This document shows positions 44,073-53,436 of a stretch of DNA of 64,000 nucleotides, piece by piece. Within the stretch, counting starts at the first letter, position 1, and each line of letters begins with the position of its first letter. Source of the DNA: Roseovarius aestuarii (GTDB taxonomy: Bacteria > Pseudomonadota > Alphaproteobacteria > Rhodobacterales > Rhodobacteraceae); the NCBI GenBank assembly GCA_027214255.1, contig JAPWHL010000012.1:1-64000 (forward strand), read 5' to 3'. Position numbers and translations under genes: made by a program. Below the pieces are notes generated by a model. That model was not told the DNA's origin. It saw only the letters and a list, made by a program, of their open reading frames with translations, and made no database searches.

Positions 44073-45095
44073 ATGCTACGCACTGCTTTAACCCGCCTAA
44101 CTGCTGTCATGGCATTGTCCACCATTGCCACCGCATCCATGGCGGCCGAGGTCAATGTCTATTCGTCGCGCCACTACGATACCGACGATGCACTTTATGC
44201 CAAGTTCACCGAAGAAACCGGGATCACCGTTAACCGGATCGAAGGCAAAGCCGACGAACTGATCGCCCGCCTGAACGCTGAAGGGGCCAACAGCCCCGCC
44301 GACGTTCTGATCACTGTTGACGCAGGCCGCATGTCCCGCGCCTTAGAGGCCGACGTGATCGCGCCATATAGCCCGGACTTGATCAACCGCGCCGTTCCTG
44401 CGCATCTACGTCACCCCGACAACCTTTGGTTTGGTGTCAGCCAGCGTGCGCGCATCATCTTTTACGCCAAAGATCGGGTAGATACCCCGCCCAGCACCTA
44501 CGCCGAGCTGGCCGACCCCGCCTACAAGGGCCAAATCTGCATTCGCTCTTCCTCCAATGTCTACAACCAATCTCTGCTGGCCTCGATCATCGAAGCCGAA
44601 GGCGAAGAAGCGGCCAAAGAATGGGCCGCAGGCGTTGTGGCCAACATGGCGCGCGCCCCCCAAGGTGGTGACACCGACCAGTTGCGCGGCGTCGTGTCCG
44701 GTGAGTGCGACATCGCTGTGGCTAACCACTATTACTTCCTGCGCGGTTTTGACAAAGACGTCGAAGGCCTGACCGCTGGCATCGACAATCTAGGCTGGGT
44801 TTGGCCCAACCAGTCCGACCGTGGTGCGCACCTGAATCTAACAGCCGTTGCATTGGTCAAATCCTCACCTAACACTGCCGAAGCCCAGAAACTGCTGGAG
44901 TTCATGGTCGGAGACTTTGCGCAGCACCATTTCGCAAACCAGAACAACGAATACCCTGCCGTACCGGGTGTTGGCTTGGACAAAGACACCGCACGTCTGG
45001 GCTTTTTCATCCCCGACAGCACAACACCGACAGCTTCTTTTGCTGCAAACGCCGCCAAAGCACAGGCGATTTTCAACGAGGTCAACTGGCCATAA
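44073..45095 (+). CDS. Fe(3+) ABC transporter substrate-binding protein (FbpA/FutA-like)
   Basis: A 340-residue periplasmic protein of the ferric-iron-binding class. A signal peptide (LRTALTRLTAVMALSTIA, cleavage near SMAAEV) is followed by VNVYSSRHYDTDDALYAKF, the standard mature start. NHYYFLRGF carries the paired tyrosines that ligand iron. The remaining landmark VWPNQSDRGAHLNLTA is typical. ATG 44073 follows AAAGG. No permease or ATPase gene is adjacent; an intrinsic terminator follows, so it is expressed alone, and its partners must be elsewhere. The upstream TGA-N9-TCA palindrome supports iron regulation. Confidence 0.88.
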   Translation: MLRTALTRLTAVMALSTIATASMAAEVNVYSSRHYDTDDALYAKFTEETGITVNRIEGKADELIARLNAEGANSPADVLITVDAGRMSRALEADVIAPYSPDLINRAVPAHLRHPDNLWFGVSQRARIIFYAKDRVDTPPSTYAELADPAYKGQICIRSSSNVYNQSLLASIIEAEGEEAAKEWAAGVVANMARAPQGGDTDQLRGVVSGECDIAVANHYYFLRGFDKDVEGLTAGIDNLGWVWPNQSDRGAHLNLTAVALVKSSPNTAEAQKLLEFMVGDFAQHHFANQNNEYPAVPGVGLDKDTARLGFFIPDSTTPTASFAANAAKAQAIFNEVNWP

Positions 45096-45121
45096 GCCAG
45101 ACCAAGTCTGAAAAGATCAAA

Positions 45122-45149
45122 GGGCGTCGGATCACCGGCGCCCTTTTTT
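45122..45149 (+). terminator. Intrinsic terminator of the iron-binding-protein gene
   Basis: GGGCGTCGG (45122-45130) pairs with CCGGCGCCC (45135-45143), nine pairs with one G-U, loop ATCA, then six T. It lies 26 bases after the stop codon. Confidence 0.9.
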
Positions 45150-45206
45150 CGTTAAATTGGACCTCTGTCGCGCCCTGCGCCCATGCCTCGGGCCCCCTTC
45201 CCTGTC

Positions 45207-46616
45207 TTACGCAACTGTGCGTAAAACTGCGCCCGGATTCATGATGCCCTTTGGGTCCAACGCGGCCTTGATCGCACGCATCGCGGCCAGTTTGGTCGGA
45301 TCGCCGTATCGTTCCAGATCGCCGACTTTCAGCCGCCCGATACCGTGCTCGGCGCTGATCGAGCCGTCAAACTGATCCACCAGATCATGTACAATACGTT
45401 TGATGTCATCGCTTAGATGCATCAGATCGGCGCGGTTTTGGCCCTCGGGGGGGTAGGTGTTGTAATGCAGGTTACCATCCCCCAGATGCCCAAAGCAATT
45501 GATGCGTATATTCCCCAGTGCCGCCAACGCTGCATTTCCTGCGTCAATAAATTCGGAAATCGCGCTCAATGGCACCGAAATATCGTGTGAACTGATTGCG
45601 CCGATGTGACGGTTTGCTTCGGGAATGGATTCGCGCACATTCCAAAAATCTTCCCGCTGGCCTTCGGATTGGGCAATCATCCCATCCGAGACCAGCCCCG
45701 CCTCGGCAGCCTCAACAAACAACGTCTCCAGCGCCTCTGACGGGTTCAGCCCACGTGCCAACCCGACATCAATCAGTACGGTCCATTCCGGATGGGCATC
45801 TCCAAAGGGCAGCCGCACGTCCGGCATGGTTGCAGCCAGAAAATTCAGGCCTTCGCGATGCATCAACTCGAACGCGCTGATCCCTTCTCCCATGTGGTCG
45901 CGTGCCATGGCCAGTAGGGCCAAGGCCGCGGCGGGGCTGTCCACAACCATCAACGCCGTCCCCTCGCCAGCCGGGCGCGGCGACAGTTTCAGCGAAGCGG
46001 CGGTAATCAGGCCCAATGTCCCTTCGGACCCGATCAGCAGATTGCGCAGGTCATAGCCGGTGTTGTCCTTACGCAGCCGTTTCAGGCCATGCCAGATACT
46101 GCCATCGGGCATGACCGCCTCCAGCCCCAGACATAGATCACGCGCGTTACCATAGCGCAGCACATTGACCCCGCCCGCATTCGTCGCCAACAGCCCGCCG
46201 ATGCGAGCACTGCCCTTGGCGGCGATGCTTAGTGCAAACAACCGGCCAATCGCTTCGGCAGCATCATGAACGTCTGACAGAATCGCCCCTGCTTCGACCA
46301 CCATGACGTTTTCTTCTGGATAGACCGCGCGAACGGCCGTCATCCGTTCCAGGCTGATCACAATCGGCGCGGCACCTTCCGGGCTGATCTGACCACCGAC
46401 AAGGCCGGTGCCACCGCCGTAGGGGACGACAGGCACACCTGCATTGGATGCAATGCGAACAGCGGTGGCCGCCTCGTCTACCGTGGATGGGGTAATGAGG
46501 GCACGCGCCTGGCCCTGCCAGCGTCCGCGCGGTTCCTCTAGATAACGTGGTGCGATATCACGCAGGGCGGCGGGCGGAAGGGCGGCGTGGAGCGCCTGAA
46601 TAAATGTATCTGTCAT
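45207..46616 (-). CDS. FAD-linked 2-hydroxyacid oxidoreductase (GlcD/D2HGDH type)
   Basis: A 469-residue flavoprotein of the vanillyl-alcohol-oxidase fold. FAD-binding is shown by VPYGGGTGLVGGQ near residue 65 and by GSARIGGLLATNAGG. The C-terminal cap domain has INCFGHLGDGNLHYN, with metal His residues, and SISAEHGIGRLK, typical of D-2-hydroxyglutarate or D-lactate dehydrogenases. The GlcE and GlcF partners are not adjacent, which fits a D2HGDH/D-lactate dehydrogenase rather than glycolate oxidase. Start ATG 46616 has a poor ribosome site. The GNAT gene lies 73 bases upstream in the same direction; the two could form the tail of the cta operon. Confidence 0.85.
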   Translation of the reverse strand: MTDTFIQALHAALPPAALRDIAPRYLEEPRGRWQGQARALITPSTVDEAATAVRIASNAGVPVVPYGGGTGLVGGQISPEGAAPIVISLERMTAVRAVYPEENVMVVEAGAILSDVHDAAEAIGRLFALSIAAKGSARIGGLLATNAGGVNVLRYGNARDLCLGLEAVMPDGSIWHGLKRLRKDNTGYDLRNLLIGSEGTLGLITAASLKLSPRPAGEGTALMVVDSPAAALALLAMARDHMGEGISAFELMHREGLNFLAATMPDVRLPFGDAHPEWTVLIDVGLARGLNPSEALETLFVEAAEAGLVSDGMIAQSEGQREDFWNVRESIPEANRHIGAISSHDISVPLSAISEFIDAGNAALAALGNIRINCFGHLGDGNLHYNTYPPEGQNRADLMHLSDDIKRIVHDLVDQFDGSISAEHGIGRLKVGDLERYGDPTKLAAMRAIKAALDPKGIMNPGAVLRTVA

Positions 46617-46689
46617 GGGATAAAATGTAGCGTGGCACGGCACCAGGTAAAATGGCAAAAGCACGTTCCCGCATGCCTTGTCGCCAATT

Positions 46690-47277
46690 TCAGCACCCGA
46701 CCTCGGTACGTCCACGCCGATCCATACGCAGCGCGGCATACAAAACATGAGTGCGCCAGCGGCCATCAATTTGAAGATAGCTTTGCGCGACACCTTCATA
46801 TTTGAAACCGCATTTTTCCAGCAGGCCGCGCGACGCAGCGTTTTCAGGCAGGCAGGCCGCCTCGATCCGGCTGAGATCCAGACGTTCAAACGCGTAATGC
46901 GCCGTCGCCTGTATCGCCTCACGCATATACCCTTGGCGAGCGTGGTTTTCACCCACCCAATAGCCCAGCGTGCCCGATTGGCTGGGGCCGCGCCGGATAT
47001 TGTCAAGTGTAATGGCCCCCAACAGGCGATCATCCTCTCTGCGGATCAGAAACAGAGGCAACGCGCTGCCATTGGCAATGGCGCGTTGCGCCCAATAGAC
47101 ACGGTTGGTAAACCCTTTGCGCGTCAGGTGGTCAGGGGACCACTTTGGCTCCCACCGGGTCAGAAATTCAGAGCTTTCCCGGCGAAGATGCACCCAATCG
47201 CGAAAATCAGGCATGGCGGGCTGACGCAAGGTCAAACGCTCGGTTTCGATGCGGACCTTGCGACGCGGCAAAAACAT
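46690..47277 (-). CDS. GNAT-family N-acetyltransferase (RimJ/RimL type)
   Basis: A 195-residue acetyltransferase. Opening VRIETERLTLRQPAMPDF and later GYWVGENHARQGYMREA (acetyl-CoA pyrophosphate loop, Q/RxxGxG/A form) and ENAASRGLLEKCGFKYEG are family landmarks. RimJ/RimL acetylate ribosomal protein N-termini; many homologues act on other amines. The start codon overlaps the M16 stop (TGATG), so the two are translationally coupled. No signal peptide is seen. Confidence 0.88.
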   Translation of the reverse strand: MFLPRRKVRIETERLTLRQPAMPDFRDWVHLRRESSEFLTRWEPKWSPDHLTRKGFTNRVYWAQRAIANGSALPLFLIRREDDRLLGAITLDNIRRGPSQSGTLGYWVGENHARQGYMREAIQATAHYAFERLDLSRIEAACLPENAASRGLLEKCGFKYEGVAQSYLQIDGRWRTHVLYAALRMDRRGRTEVGC

Positions 47278-48539
47278 CAAGCCGCTCGCCGGGTTTGCAA
47301 AGCCTCCAGTGTCGGCGCCGATTCCACCGGACCGTACAGCGCCAATGCCGCAGGGGCGCGCGACGCAATGGTCTCGGCCAGATCACGTACATCCGACAGG
47401 CTGACAGCGTCGATCTTTTCAACGACCTCTTCCAGCCCGGGAACACGGCCCCATATCTGGATCATCCGCGCCAGACGTTCGGCACGGTTGCTGGGGCTTT
47501 CCAGCCCCATTAACAAGCCTGCTTTCATCTGGGCACGGGCACGTTCGATCTCATCCGGACGCATATCATCGGCGGCCCGCTTCATTTCATCCACCGTGAT
47601 TTCGGCCAGACCCTGCACCTGTTCCCCCGAGGTACCGGCGTAAATCGTCATCATACCGGTATCGGCATAGGCCCCGGCCTGCGCATAAATCGTATAGCAC
47701 AGCCCGCGTTTCTCGCGGACCTCCTGAAACAGGCGCGATGACATTGATCCGCCCAGAGCAGTGGCATAGATTTGTGCCGCGTGAATGGCAGGATCGGCGT
47801 AATTGGGGCTTTCAAATGCCAGTGCAAAATGCGCCTGTTCCAACGCTTTCACACTCCGGCTTTCGCCCCCTTCAAAGCGGGCCAAAGGCGCGGCAGGTAC
47901 AGCACCGGGTTCCATATCCGCAAACAAGGCCTCGGCGGCCTTGACCAATGCGTCATGATCCACCGCCCCTGCCGCCGACAGAACCATCTGACCGGGGCGA
48001 TAATGCTCGGCCACGAATCCGGTCAGATCCGCCCGTCCAAACCCGCGCACCCGTTCCTCGGCGCCCAGAATGGCACGGCCCAACGGATGGTCGGGATAGG
48101 CTTTTTCCTGCAACCAGTCGAAAATGATATCGTCCGGTGTGTCCAGTGCCTGACCGATTTCTTGCAAAATCACACCGCGTTCAATCTCGATCTCTGCAAC
48201 ATCAAACACCGGGTTGCGCAAGATATCCGCCACTACGTCCAACGCGAGCGGGACATCGTCTTTGAGCACCCGCGCGTAATAGGCCGTCACCTCGCGACTG
48301 GTATAGGCGTTGATGTACCCGCCGACGTTCTCGATCGCCTCGGCAATATCCAACGCATTGCGCCGCGCCGTGCCCTTGAACGCCATGTGTTCAAGGTAAT
48401 GCGCGATGCCGTTTTGCTCGGGGCGTTCGTGGCGGGCCCCCGCCATGACCCAGATACCGATGGCCGCAGATTGCAGACCCGGCATCGATTCTGTCACGAT
48501 GCGAAATCCGTTAGAAAGGGTGGTGAGGTTAACGCTCAA
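47277..48539 (-). CDS. M16-family zinc peptidase (processing-peptidase-like)
   Basis: A 420-residue peptidase with the inverted zinc motif HYLEH in GIAHYLEHMAFKGTARRNA, followed by the distal Glu about 75 residues later (IERGVILQEI). The C-terminal inactive half of the fold is present (FQEVREKRGLCYTIYAQ). It resembles the mitochondrial processing peptidase beta subunit, and alphaproteobacterial homologues are regarded as its relatives. No signal peptide is seen. It overlaps thrC by 4 bases upstream (ATGA) and the GNAT gene by one downstream, a tightly packed operon. Confidence 0.92.
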   Translation of the reverse strand: MSVNLTTLSNGFRIVTESMPGLQSAAIGIWVMAGARHERPEQNGIAHYLEHMAFKGTARRNALDIAEAIENVGGYINAYTSREVTAYYARVLKDDVPLALDVVADILRNPVFDVAEIEIERGVILQEIGQALDTPDDIIFDWLQEKAYPDHPLGRAILGAEERVRGFGRADLTGFVAEHYRPGQMVLSAAGAVDHDALVKAAEALFADMEPGAVPAAPLARFEGGESRSVKALEQAHFALAFESPNYADPAIHAAQIYATALGGSMSSRLFQEVREKRGLCYTIYAQAGAYADTGMMTIYAGTSGEQVQGLAEITVDEMKRAADDMRPDEIERARAQMKAGLLMGLESPSNRAERLARMIQIWGRVPGLEEVVEKIDAVSLSDVRDLAETIASRAPAALALYGPVESAPTLEALQTRRAA

Positions 48540-49924
48540 TGGCCGGTCCGTTTTCTGATGATGTCTTGGATCGCGCCCAGATCGTTCGGGGCCTCGGTGA
48601 TCCGTTCGCTGCGCTCATACAGGTCCGCCATATGCGGGGGCAAGGGGGGATGCTGACCGCTTGCATCTTTGACCGCCGCCGGGAATTTCGCCGGGTGGGC
48701 CGTGGCAAGGGTGATCATCGGCACGTCTGGGGTCAGATTTTCTTCGGCCACATGGATACCGATGGCACTGTGCGGGCACAATAGCTCGCCAGTTGTCTCA
48801 AACGTTCGGCGGATGGTGGCGCGTGTCTGGTCCTCGTCGCAGCGCCCACTGTCAAACGTTTCGCGCAGGGCTTGCAGCGCACCTTGGCTGACGCTGAACC
48901 CACCTGAGTTCAGCTCTTGCATCAGTTGCGATACGGCATTGCCATCGCGGCCATAAGCCTCAAACAATGCGCGCTCAAAATTGCTGCTTACCTGAATATC
49001 CATCGAGGGGCTGATCGACGGAATCACCCCGTCAGGCGTATAATCTCCTTGGGTAAGGCAGCGGTGCAGAATGTCGTTCTGGTTGGTGGCCACCACCAAA
49101 CGGTCGATCGGTAGCCCCATACGCCCTGCGATGTAACCGGCAAAAATATCGCCAAAATTACCTGTCGGGACGGTAAAGCTCACCTTGCGATGCGGCGCCC
49201 CCAAAGACACCGCCGATGTAAAGTAATAGACAACCTGCGCCAGAACCCGCGCCCAGTTGATCGAGTTGACACCGGCAAGCCCGACAGCATCCCGAAACGC
49301 GAAATCGTTGAACATATCTTTGACGCGGGCCTGACAATCGTCGAAATGCCCGTCGATGGCCAATGCATGCACGTTGCCTTCGCTTGGGGTCGACATCTGG
49401 CGGCGCTGTACCTCGCTGACGCGGCCATTCGGGTACAGGATGAAAACGTCGACCGAATCGAGCCCGCGAAACGCCTCGATCGCGGCCGATCCGGTGTCGC
49501 CACTGGTTGCACCAACGATGCAGACGCGTTTGCCGCTACGTTTCAAAGACGCTTCAAACAACTGGCCGATCAGCTGCATGGCAAAGTCTTTGAACGCCAA
49601 TGTGGGGCCGTGAAACAGCTCCAGAAGATGATGTCCCGATGCCAGTTGCACCAGCGGCGCGCGCGCGGCATGGGCAAACCCAGCATAGGCGCGCGCGATG
49701 ATTGCCTCAAACTCGGCATCGGTAAACGCATCACCGATATAGGGGCGCATCACCCTGAACGCGGCCTCTTCATAGCTAAGGCCCGCAAGCGCCACGATCT
49801 CGGCCGGGGCCATCGCGGGGATGGTTTCAGGCAGGTACAGCCCACCATCGCGCGCCAAACCGGTCAGCATCGCCTCCTCAAAGCTCAGAACCGGTGCCTG
49901 CCCGCGTGTCGATACGTATTTCAT
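48536..49924 (-). CDS. thrC: Threonine synthase
   Basis: A 462-residue PLP enzyme that converts O-phosphohomoserine to threonine. The PLP lysine is in LFHGPTLAFKDFAMQL. The opening MKYVSTRGQAPVLSFEEA and TVPTGNFGDIFAGYIA match the fungal/proteobacterial class II type. It overlaps SURF1 upstream and the M16 gene downstream by 4 bases each. Presence of a biosynthetic gene inside the cytochrome oxidase cluster is a conserved alphaproteobacterial arrangement (as I recall), not a sign of shared pathway. Confidence 0.95.
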   Translation of the reverse strand: MKYVSTRGQAPVLSFEEAMLTGLARDGGLYLPETIPAMAPAEIVALAGLSYEEAAFRVMRPYIGDAFTDAEFEAIIARAYAGFAHAARAPLVQLASGHHLLELFHGPTLAFKDFAMQLIGQLFEASLKRSGKRVCIVGATSGDTGSAAIEAFRGLDSVDVFILYPNGRVSEVQRRQMSTPSEGNVHALAIDGHFDDCQARVKDMFNDFAFRDAVGLAGVNSINWARVLAQVVYYFTSAVSLGAPHRKVSFTVPTGNFGDIFAGYIAGRMGLPIDRLVVATNQNDILHRCLTQGDYTPDGVIPSISPSMDIQVSSNFERALFEAYGRDGNAVSQLMQELNSGGFSVSQGALQALRETFDSGRCDEDQTRATIRRTFETTGELLCPHSAIGIHVAEENLTPDVPMITLATAHPAKFPAAVKDASGQHPPLPPHMADLYERSERITEAPNDLGAIQDIIRKRTGH

Positions 49925-50613
49925 AGTGCCTCACCTTTCGTGGTGCGTCTGCTGCGCCACAAGAAAAAACCCGTCATGATCACCCAGATCGCCGCCAAGG
50001 AAAACCACGTGATCACATATTGCAAGTGATCGTTGGGAATGTTCGAGCTGTCCACCGGCAGCGGTGTGATCTCTGCCGTATCCGGCGTTTCACGTCGTGC
50101 GATGATCAAAATCTGTTCGGTGTTTAACGCTGCCGCCATTGCAGGCACATCGCGTGCAAACCAAATCGAGCGGGCGTTGTCCGGCGCAGGCGTATAGCCA
50201 TCCACCTCATCAGGCCAGTGCAGATTTCCCTCTACCACTGCGGCCTGGACGGTGCGGGGATTCTCCTTGTCTTCAAGATGGATGAACCCGCGATCCACCA
50301 AAATGCGCCGCCTGTCTTCGGTCACAAAAGGTGCAATGACACGGTATCCCGCCCCCAGATCCTTTGCCCCGACCAATACATGCAACTCGGTCGCGTCAAA
50401 AACTCCCGCTACAGAGACGGGCAGATATCGATCCCGTGTTGGGTCGGCTACGACTGGCAAGGCAACTGGCGCACCAGCGATACGCGCATCGATCTGCGCC
50501 AGAACCGCTTCTTTCACCGCCATCCGCTGAATCTGCCAAATGCCAAGGCCGATCAATATCGACGTTCCGATCAAACCAAACAGCAATGGTACCAGCAGAC
50601 GCTTCATGCGCAT
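49921..50613 (-). CDS. SURF1-family cytochrome oxidase assembly protein
   Basis: A 230-residue inner-membrane protein with two transmembrane helices, at the N-terminus (LLVPLLFGLIGTSILIGLGI) and near the C-terminus (YVITWFSLAAIWVIMTGFF). The loop between faces the periplasm and carries family segments such as GLGIWQIQRMAVKE, RILVDRGFI and NDHLQYVITW. SURF1 helps insert heme a into cytochrome c oxidase. I chose ATG 50613; an in-frame ATG two codons later is equally possible. It overlaps thrC by 4 bases. The 160-base gap to coxC holds no gene. Confidence 0.9.
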   Translation of the reverse strand: MRMKRLLVPLLFGLIGTSILIGLGIWQIQRMAVKEAVLAQIDARIAGAPVALPVVADPTRDRYLPVSVAGVFDATELHVLVGAKDLGAGYRVIAPFVTEDRRRILVDRGFIHLEDKENPRTVQAAVVEGNLHWPDEVDGYTPAPDNARSIWFARDVPAMAAALNTEQILIIARRETPDTAEITPLPVDSSNIPNDHLQYVITWFSLAAIWVIMTGFFLWRSRRTTKGEAL

Positions 50614-50773
50614 ATCCAAGCGTTTCAAGACAAAGATGCGGAAGGCACGCCCCCCGCATCTTCTGGCCAAAAATATCCATGCACGCGGTCGCCCCTCGCG
50701 CATCCTGCCGAAATTGGGAGGATCAGGGCCACAACCCTATCCAGCCCCGTTTCGGGTGTTGCTGGCGCAGGTC

Positions 50774-51586
50774 TTACTGCGCCCAGATGTAGACCGCAGC
50801 GAACAGGAACAACCAAACCACGTCAACAAAGTGCCAATACCATGCCGCCGCTTCCATCCCGATATGGTTATCAGGGGTAAAGTGACCCCGCGCGGCGCGC
50901 AGATAGCAGATGAACAAAAAGATCGTTCCGATAATCACGTGGAAACCATGGAACCCGGTCGCCATGAAGAAGTTGGCACCATAGATATTGCCCGAGAAGC
51001 CAAACGCCGCATGGCTGTACTCATAGGCCTGAAAGAACGTGAACAACAGACCCAGACCAACCGCCAGAAGCAGACCAGACTTGATGTCTTTGCGGTTGTT
51101 CTCATGCACCAGCGCATGGTGCGCCCAAGTTGCAGCCGCACCCGAGCAAAGCAGGATCAGCGTGTTGATCAGTGGCAGGTGCCAAGGATCAAATGTTTCG
51201 ATACCCGCAGGCGGCCATGGACCGTCGACGATGGGGGACATTTCACCCATTGGATACATGGCGTGCTTGAAAAAGCTCCAGAACCATGCGGCAAAGAACA
51301 TTGCCTCGGACATGATGAACATGATGAAGCCATAGCGCAGACCGATCCGCACCACTGGCGTATGGTCTCCGGCCTGATTCTCGGCCACGGTCTCGGACCA
51401 CCAGCCGAACATCACGTACAGGACGCCGACAAAACCGATCAAAAAGACCCAAGGTTGGTTCGTTTCGGCCTGTGGCGACATCCATAGGACCGCCCCAAAC
51501 AACATGACGAACCCCGCCACCGCGCCCAGCAAAGGCCAGACCGAGGGGGTGAGAATGTGATAGTCGTGATTTTTTTCGTGTGCCAT
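50774..51586 (-). CDS. coxC: Cytochrome c oxidase subunit III
   Basis: A 270-residue integral membrane subunit of the aa3-type oxidase with seven hydrophobic segments. Landmarks are [13 protein letters not shown] at the start, the acidic pair in [14 protein letters not shown], and [14 protein letters not shown] followed by [15 protein letters not shown] at the end. It is encoded after ctaG with a GAGGGAGCC ribosome site. Subunit I is not in the window, as usual for this cluster. Confidence 0.96.
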   Translation of the reverse strand: MAHEKNHDYHILTPSVWPLLGAVAGFVMLFGAVLWMSPQAETNQPWVFLIGFVGVLYVMFGWWSETVAENQAGDHTPVVRIGLRYGFIMFIMSEAMFFAAWFWSFFKHAMYPMGEMSPIVDGPWPPAGIETFDPWHLPLINTLILLCSGAAATWAHHALVHENNRKDIKSGLLLAVGLGLLFTFFQAYEYSHAAFGFSGNIYGANFFMATGFHGFHVIIGTIFLFICYLRAARGHFTPDNHIGMEAAAWYWHFVDVVWLFLFAAVYIWAQ

Positions 51587-51609
51587 GTCTGGCTCCCTCG
51601 CTGAAAGGC

Positions 51610-52197
51610 TCAGTTGACGGTTTTATCCGTTTTGACGTCCTGCACAAGTGCAGCCTGCGCGGTTTCGGGCAGGTCTATCTCATAAAATGTATATGAAAGC
51701 GTGATCGTGTGGGTGTATTTCGCATCCCGGTCGGTCACAATTTCAGGGTCGACGTAGAATGTCACCGGCATTTCGACGCGTTCACCAGGTTGCAGGACCT
51801 GTTCGGTAAAGCAAAAGCAATCGATCTTGATAAAGAATCCGCCAGCTTCATAGGGGGTGACGTTATAGGCCGCCTGCCCCGCCACCGGGCGATCCGTCGG
51901 ATTATAGGCCTCGTAAAACGCCAGACCGGTTTCACCGATACGCAGTTCCATTTCACGCGCGACGGGTTTGAATTCCCACGGCATGTTGCGTTCTTTGCTG
52001 GCATCAAAGCGCACCTTGATGGTTTGATCCAGAATCTCGGACCCGTTGTCGCTCGCAACGCCTGGCACGCCACCAAAGCCTGTGACCCGGCAGAACCAGT
52101 CGTAAAACGGGACTGACGCCCATGCCAGTCCCCCCATCACGACAACCAGTCCAACCAGTTGAACAGCGGTGCGGCCTTGGTCGCTAAGCTTATTCAT
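51610..52197 (-). CDS. ctaG: Cytochrome c oxidase assembly protein CtaG/Cox11
   Basis: A 195-residue protein with one N-terminal membrane helix ([20 protein letters not shown]) and a periplasmic domain that delivers copper to the CuB site of subunit I. The copper-binding motif [12 protein letters not shown] is intact, and [13 protein letters not shown] is the second landmark. ATG 52197 follows AAGGGGCG; upstream in-frame residues to 52254 lie in the preceding small gene. It starts 8 bases before that gene ends. Confidence 0.95.
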   Translation of the reverse strand: MNKLSDQGRTAVQLVGLVVVMGGLAWASVPFYDWFCRVTGFGGVPGVASDNGSEILDQTIKVRFDASKERNMPWEFKPVAREMELRIGETGLAFYEAYNPTDRPVAGQAAYNVTPYEAGGFFIKIDCFCFTEQVLQPGERVEMPVTFYVDPEIVTDRDAKYTHTITLSYTFYEIDLPETAQAALVQDVKTDKTVN

Positions 52198-52360
52198 TGT
52201 GCGCCCCTTCAATCTGGTTCGGCATTCTGAACCCTTCGGTCGAGACCTTTGCAATGGTCAAGCCAAACACCAACGCCACCAATCCGCCCAGAACCAGACC
52301 CAAGCCCAGATTGCGGCCAAAACGGCGTTTATGCAGTTCGTGGGGTTTGCGGAAATCCAT
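52190..52360 (-). CDS. Small single-helix protein of the cta cluster
   Basis: A 56-residue protein: basic N-terminus [17 protein letters not shown], one hydrophobic helix ([20 protein letters not shown]) and a short acidic C-terminus. Small proteins of this form are found between ctaB and ctaG in Rhodobacteraceae and are sometimes called CoxF-like or an oxidase assembly factor; no function is proven. Its ATG overlaps the ctaB stop (TGATG) and its end overlaps the ctaG start by 8 bases, so it is translationally coupled on both sides, which supports it being real. Confidence 0.8.
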   Translation of the reverse strand: MDFRKPHELHKRRFGRNLGLGLVLGGLVALVFGLTIAKVSTEGFRMPNQIEGAHNE

Positions 52361-53316
52361 CACCAACCCACCATTGCCCATCCACTCAGGCCAGCCGTGC
52401 GCAGGCTTGCCTCAATCAAAAGCGCGCCAAACAGGCCGCCCAGATAATAGAGTGAATGTTTGAACACTTTCTTTTCGACGCCATAACCATCCGCCTCGGC
52501 CATCACCTCGTCCCGGCGCCAGATGTCCCAAGCGCCCTTTAGGAACAACGCACTATAGAACACCGCAACGGCCAGATAGATCGGCCCGCCAATCGACGTA
52601 AATGCAAGGCCCAGCGCGACAGGCGTCAGAAGCAAAGTGTAGACCAAGATATGCTGACGTGTGGCGCGACGGCCATGGGTGACAGTCAGCATCGGCACGC
52701 CAGCCTCGTCATAATCGGACTTCATAAACAGGGCCAACGCCCAGAAATGCGGCGGGGTCCACATAAAGATCAGCGCAAACATCAGCACCGATTCCAGCGC
52801 GATATCGCCCGTCGCCGCCGCCCATCCCACCATCGGTGGAAACGCACCAGCCGCACCGCCGATGACGATATTCTGCGGGGTCCAGCGCTTTAGCCACATC
52901 GAATAGATGACAACGTAAAAGAAAATCGTAAAGGCCAGCAACCCCGCCGCGACCAGATTTGTCGCCAAGCCCAGCATCACAACCGACATGACCGCCAAGG
53001 TCATACCAAAGCCGAACGCTTCGCCGCGCGTGATGCGCCCTGCGGGGATCGGGCGGCCACGTGTGCGTGTCATGATCAAATCGATGTCGGAATCCCACCA
53101 CATGTTCAACGCACCAGAGGCCCCACCACCCACAGCGATGAACAGGATAGCGGCAAAACCCACGATCGGGTGCACCGGCACTGGCGCAGCCAACAGGCCG
53201 ACCAGCGCAGTAAAGACCACCAATGTCATCACCCGCGGCTTAAGCAGCGCGAAATAGTCACCGAACCCTGCTTCGGGCGTCTGGCTCTGACTGGCATTTA
53301 TGCTTGCATCGCTCAT
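52360..53316 (-). CDS. ctaB: Protoheme IX farnesyltransferase
   Basis: A 318-residue integral membrane prenyltransferase that converts heme b to heme o for the oxidase. Two aspartate-rich motifs are seen: [19 protein letters not shown] (NxxxDxxxD) and the later [12 protein letters not shown]. About nine hydrophobic segments span the protein. It is located between coxB and the small cta protein. The gap to coxB (120 bases) contains two GC hairpins. Confidence 0.95.
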   Translation of the reverse strand: MSDASINASQSQTPEAGFGDYFALLKPRVMTLVVFTALVGLLAAPVPVHPIVGFAAILFIAVGGGASGALNMWWDSDIDLIMTRTRGRPIPAGRITRGEAFGFGMTLAVMSVVMLGLATNLVAAGLLAFTIFFYVVIYSMWLKRWTPQNIVIGGAAGAFPPMVGWAAATGDIALESVLMFALIFMWTPPHFWALALFMKSDYDEAGVPMLTVTHGRRATRQHILVYTLLLTPVALGLAFTSIGGPIYLAVAVFYSALFLKGAWDIWRRDEVMAEADGYGVEKKVFKHSLYYLGGLFGALLIEASLRTAGLSGWAMVGW

Positions 53317-53349
53317 GAGCTGTCACATCCCTTAGGGCAGTTTCAAAGA

Positions 53350-53408
53350 CCGGGCTGCCACGCAGGCCCGGCCGGGATATCCTTGGACCGGCCGGGAAAA
53401 TCCCGGCC
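53350..53408. other. GC-rich hairpins between coxB and ctaB
   Basis: CGGGC-N10-GCCCG at 53351-53370 and GGCCGGGA-AAA-TCCCGGCC at 53390-53408 lie in the 120-base gap, which would be transcribed as part of the operon. There is no T-run, so mRNA processing or stabilisation of the abundant coxB message is more likely than termination. Confidence 0.45.
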
Positions 53409-53436
53409 CGTCATGTTCAAATCGCGAGAACGCGGA

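Noticed and set aside
50655-50695. Possible third copy of the two-hairpin repeat
   Set aside because: Only the ATATTTTTGG-like end is similar; neither hairpin can be formed.
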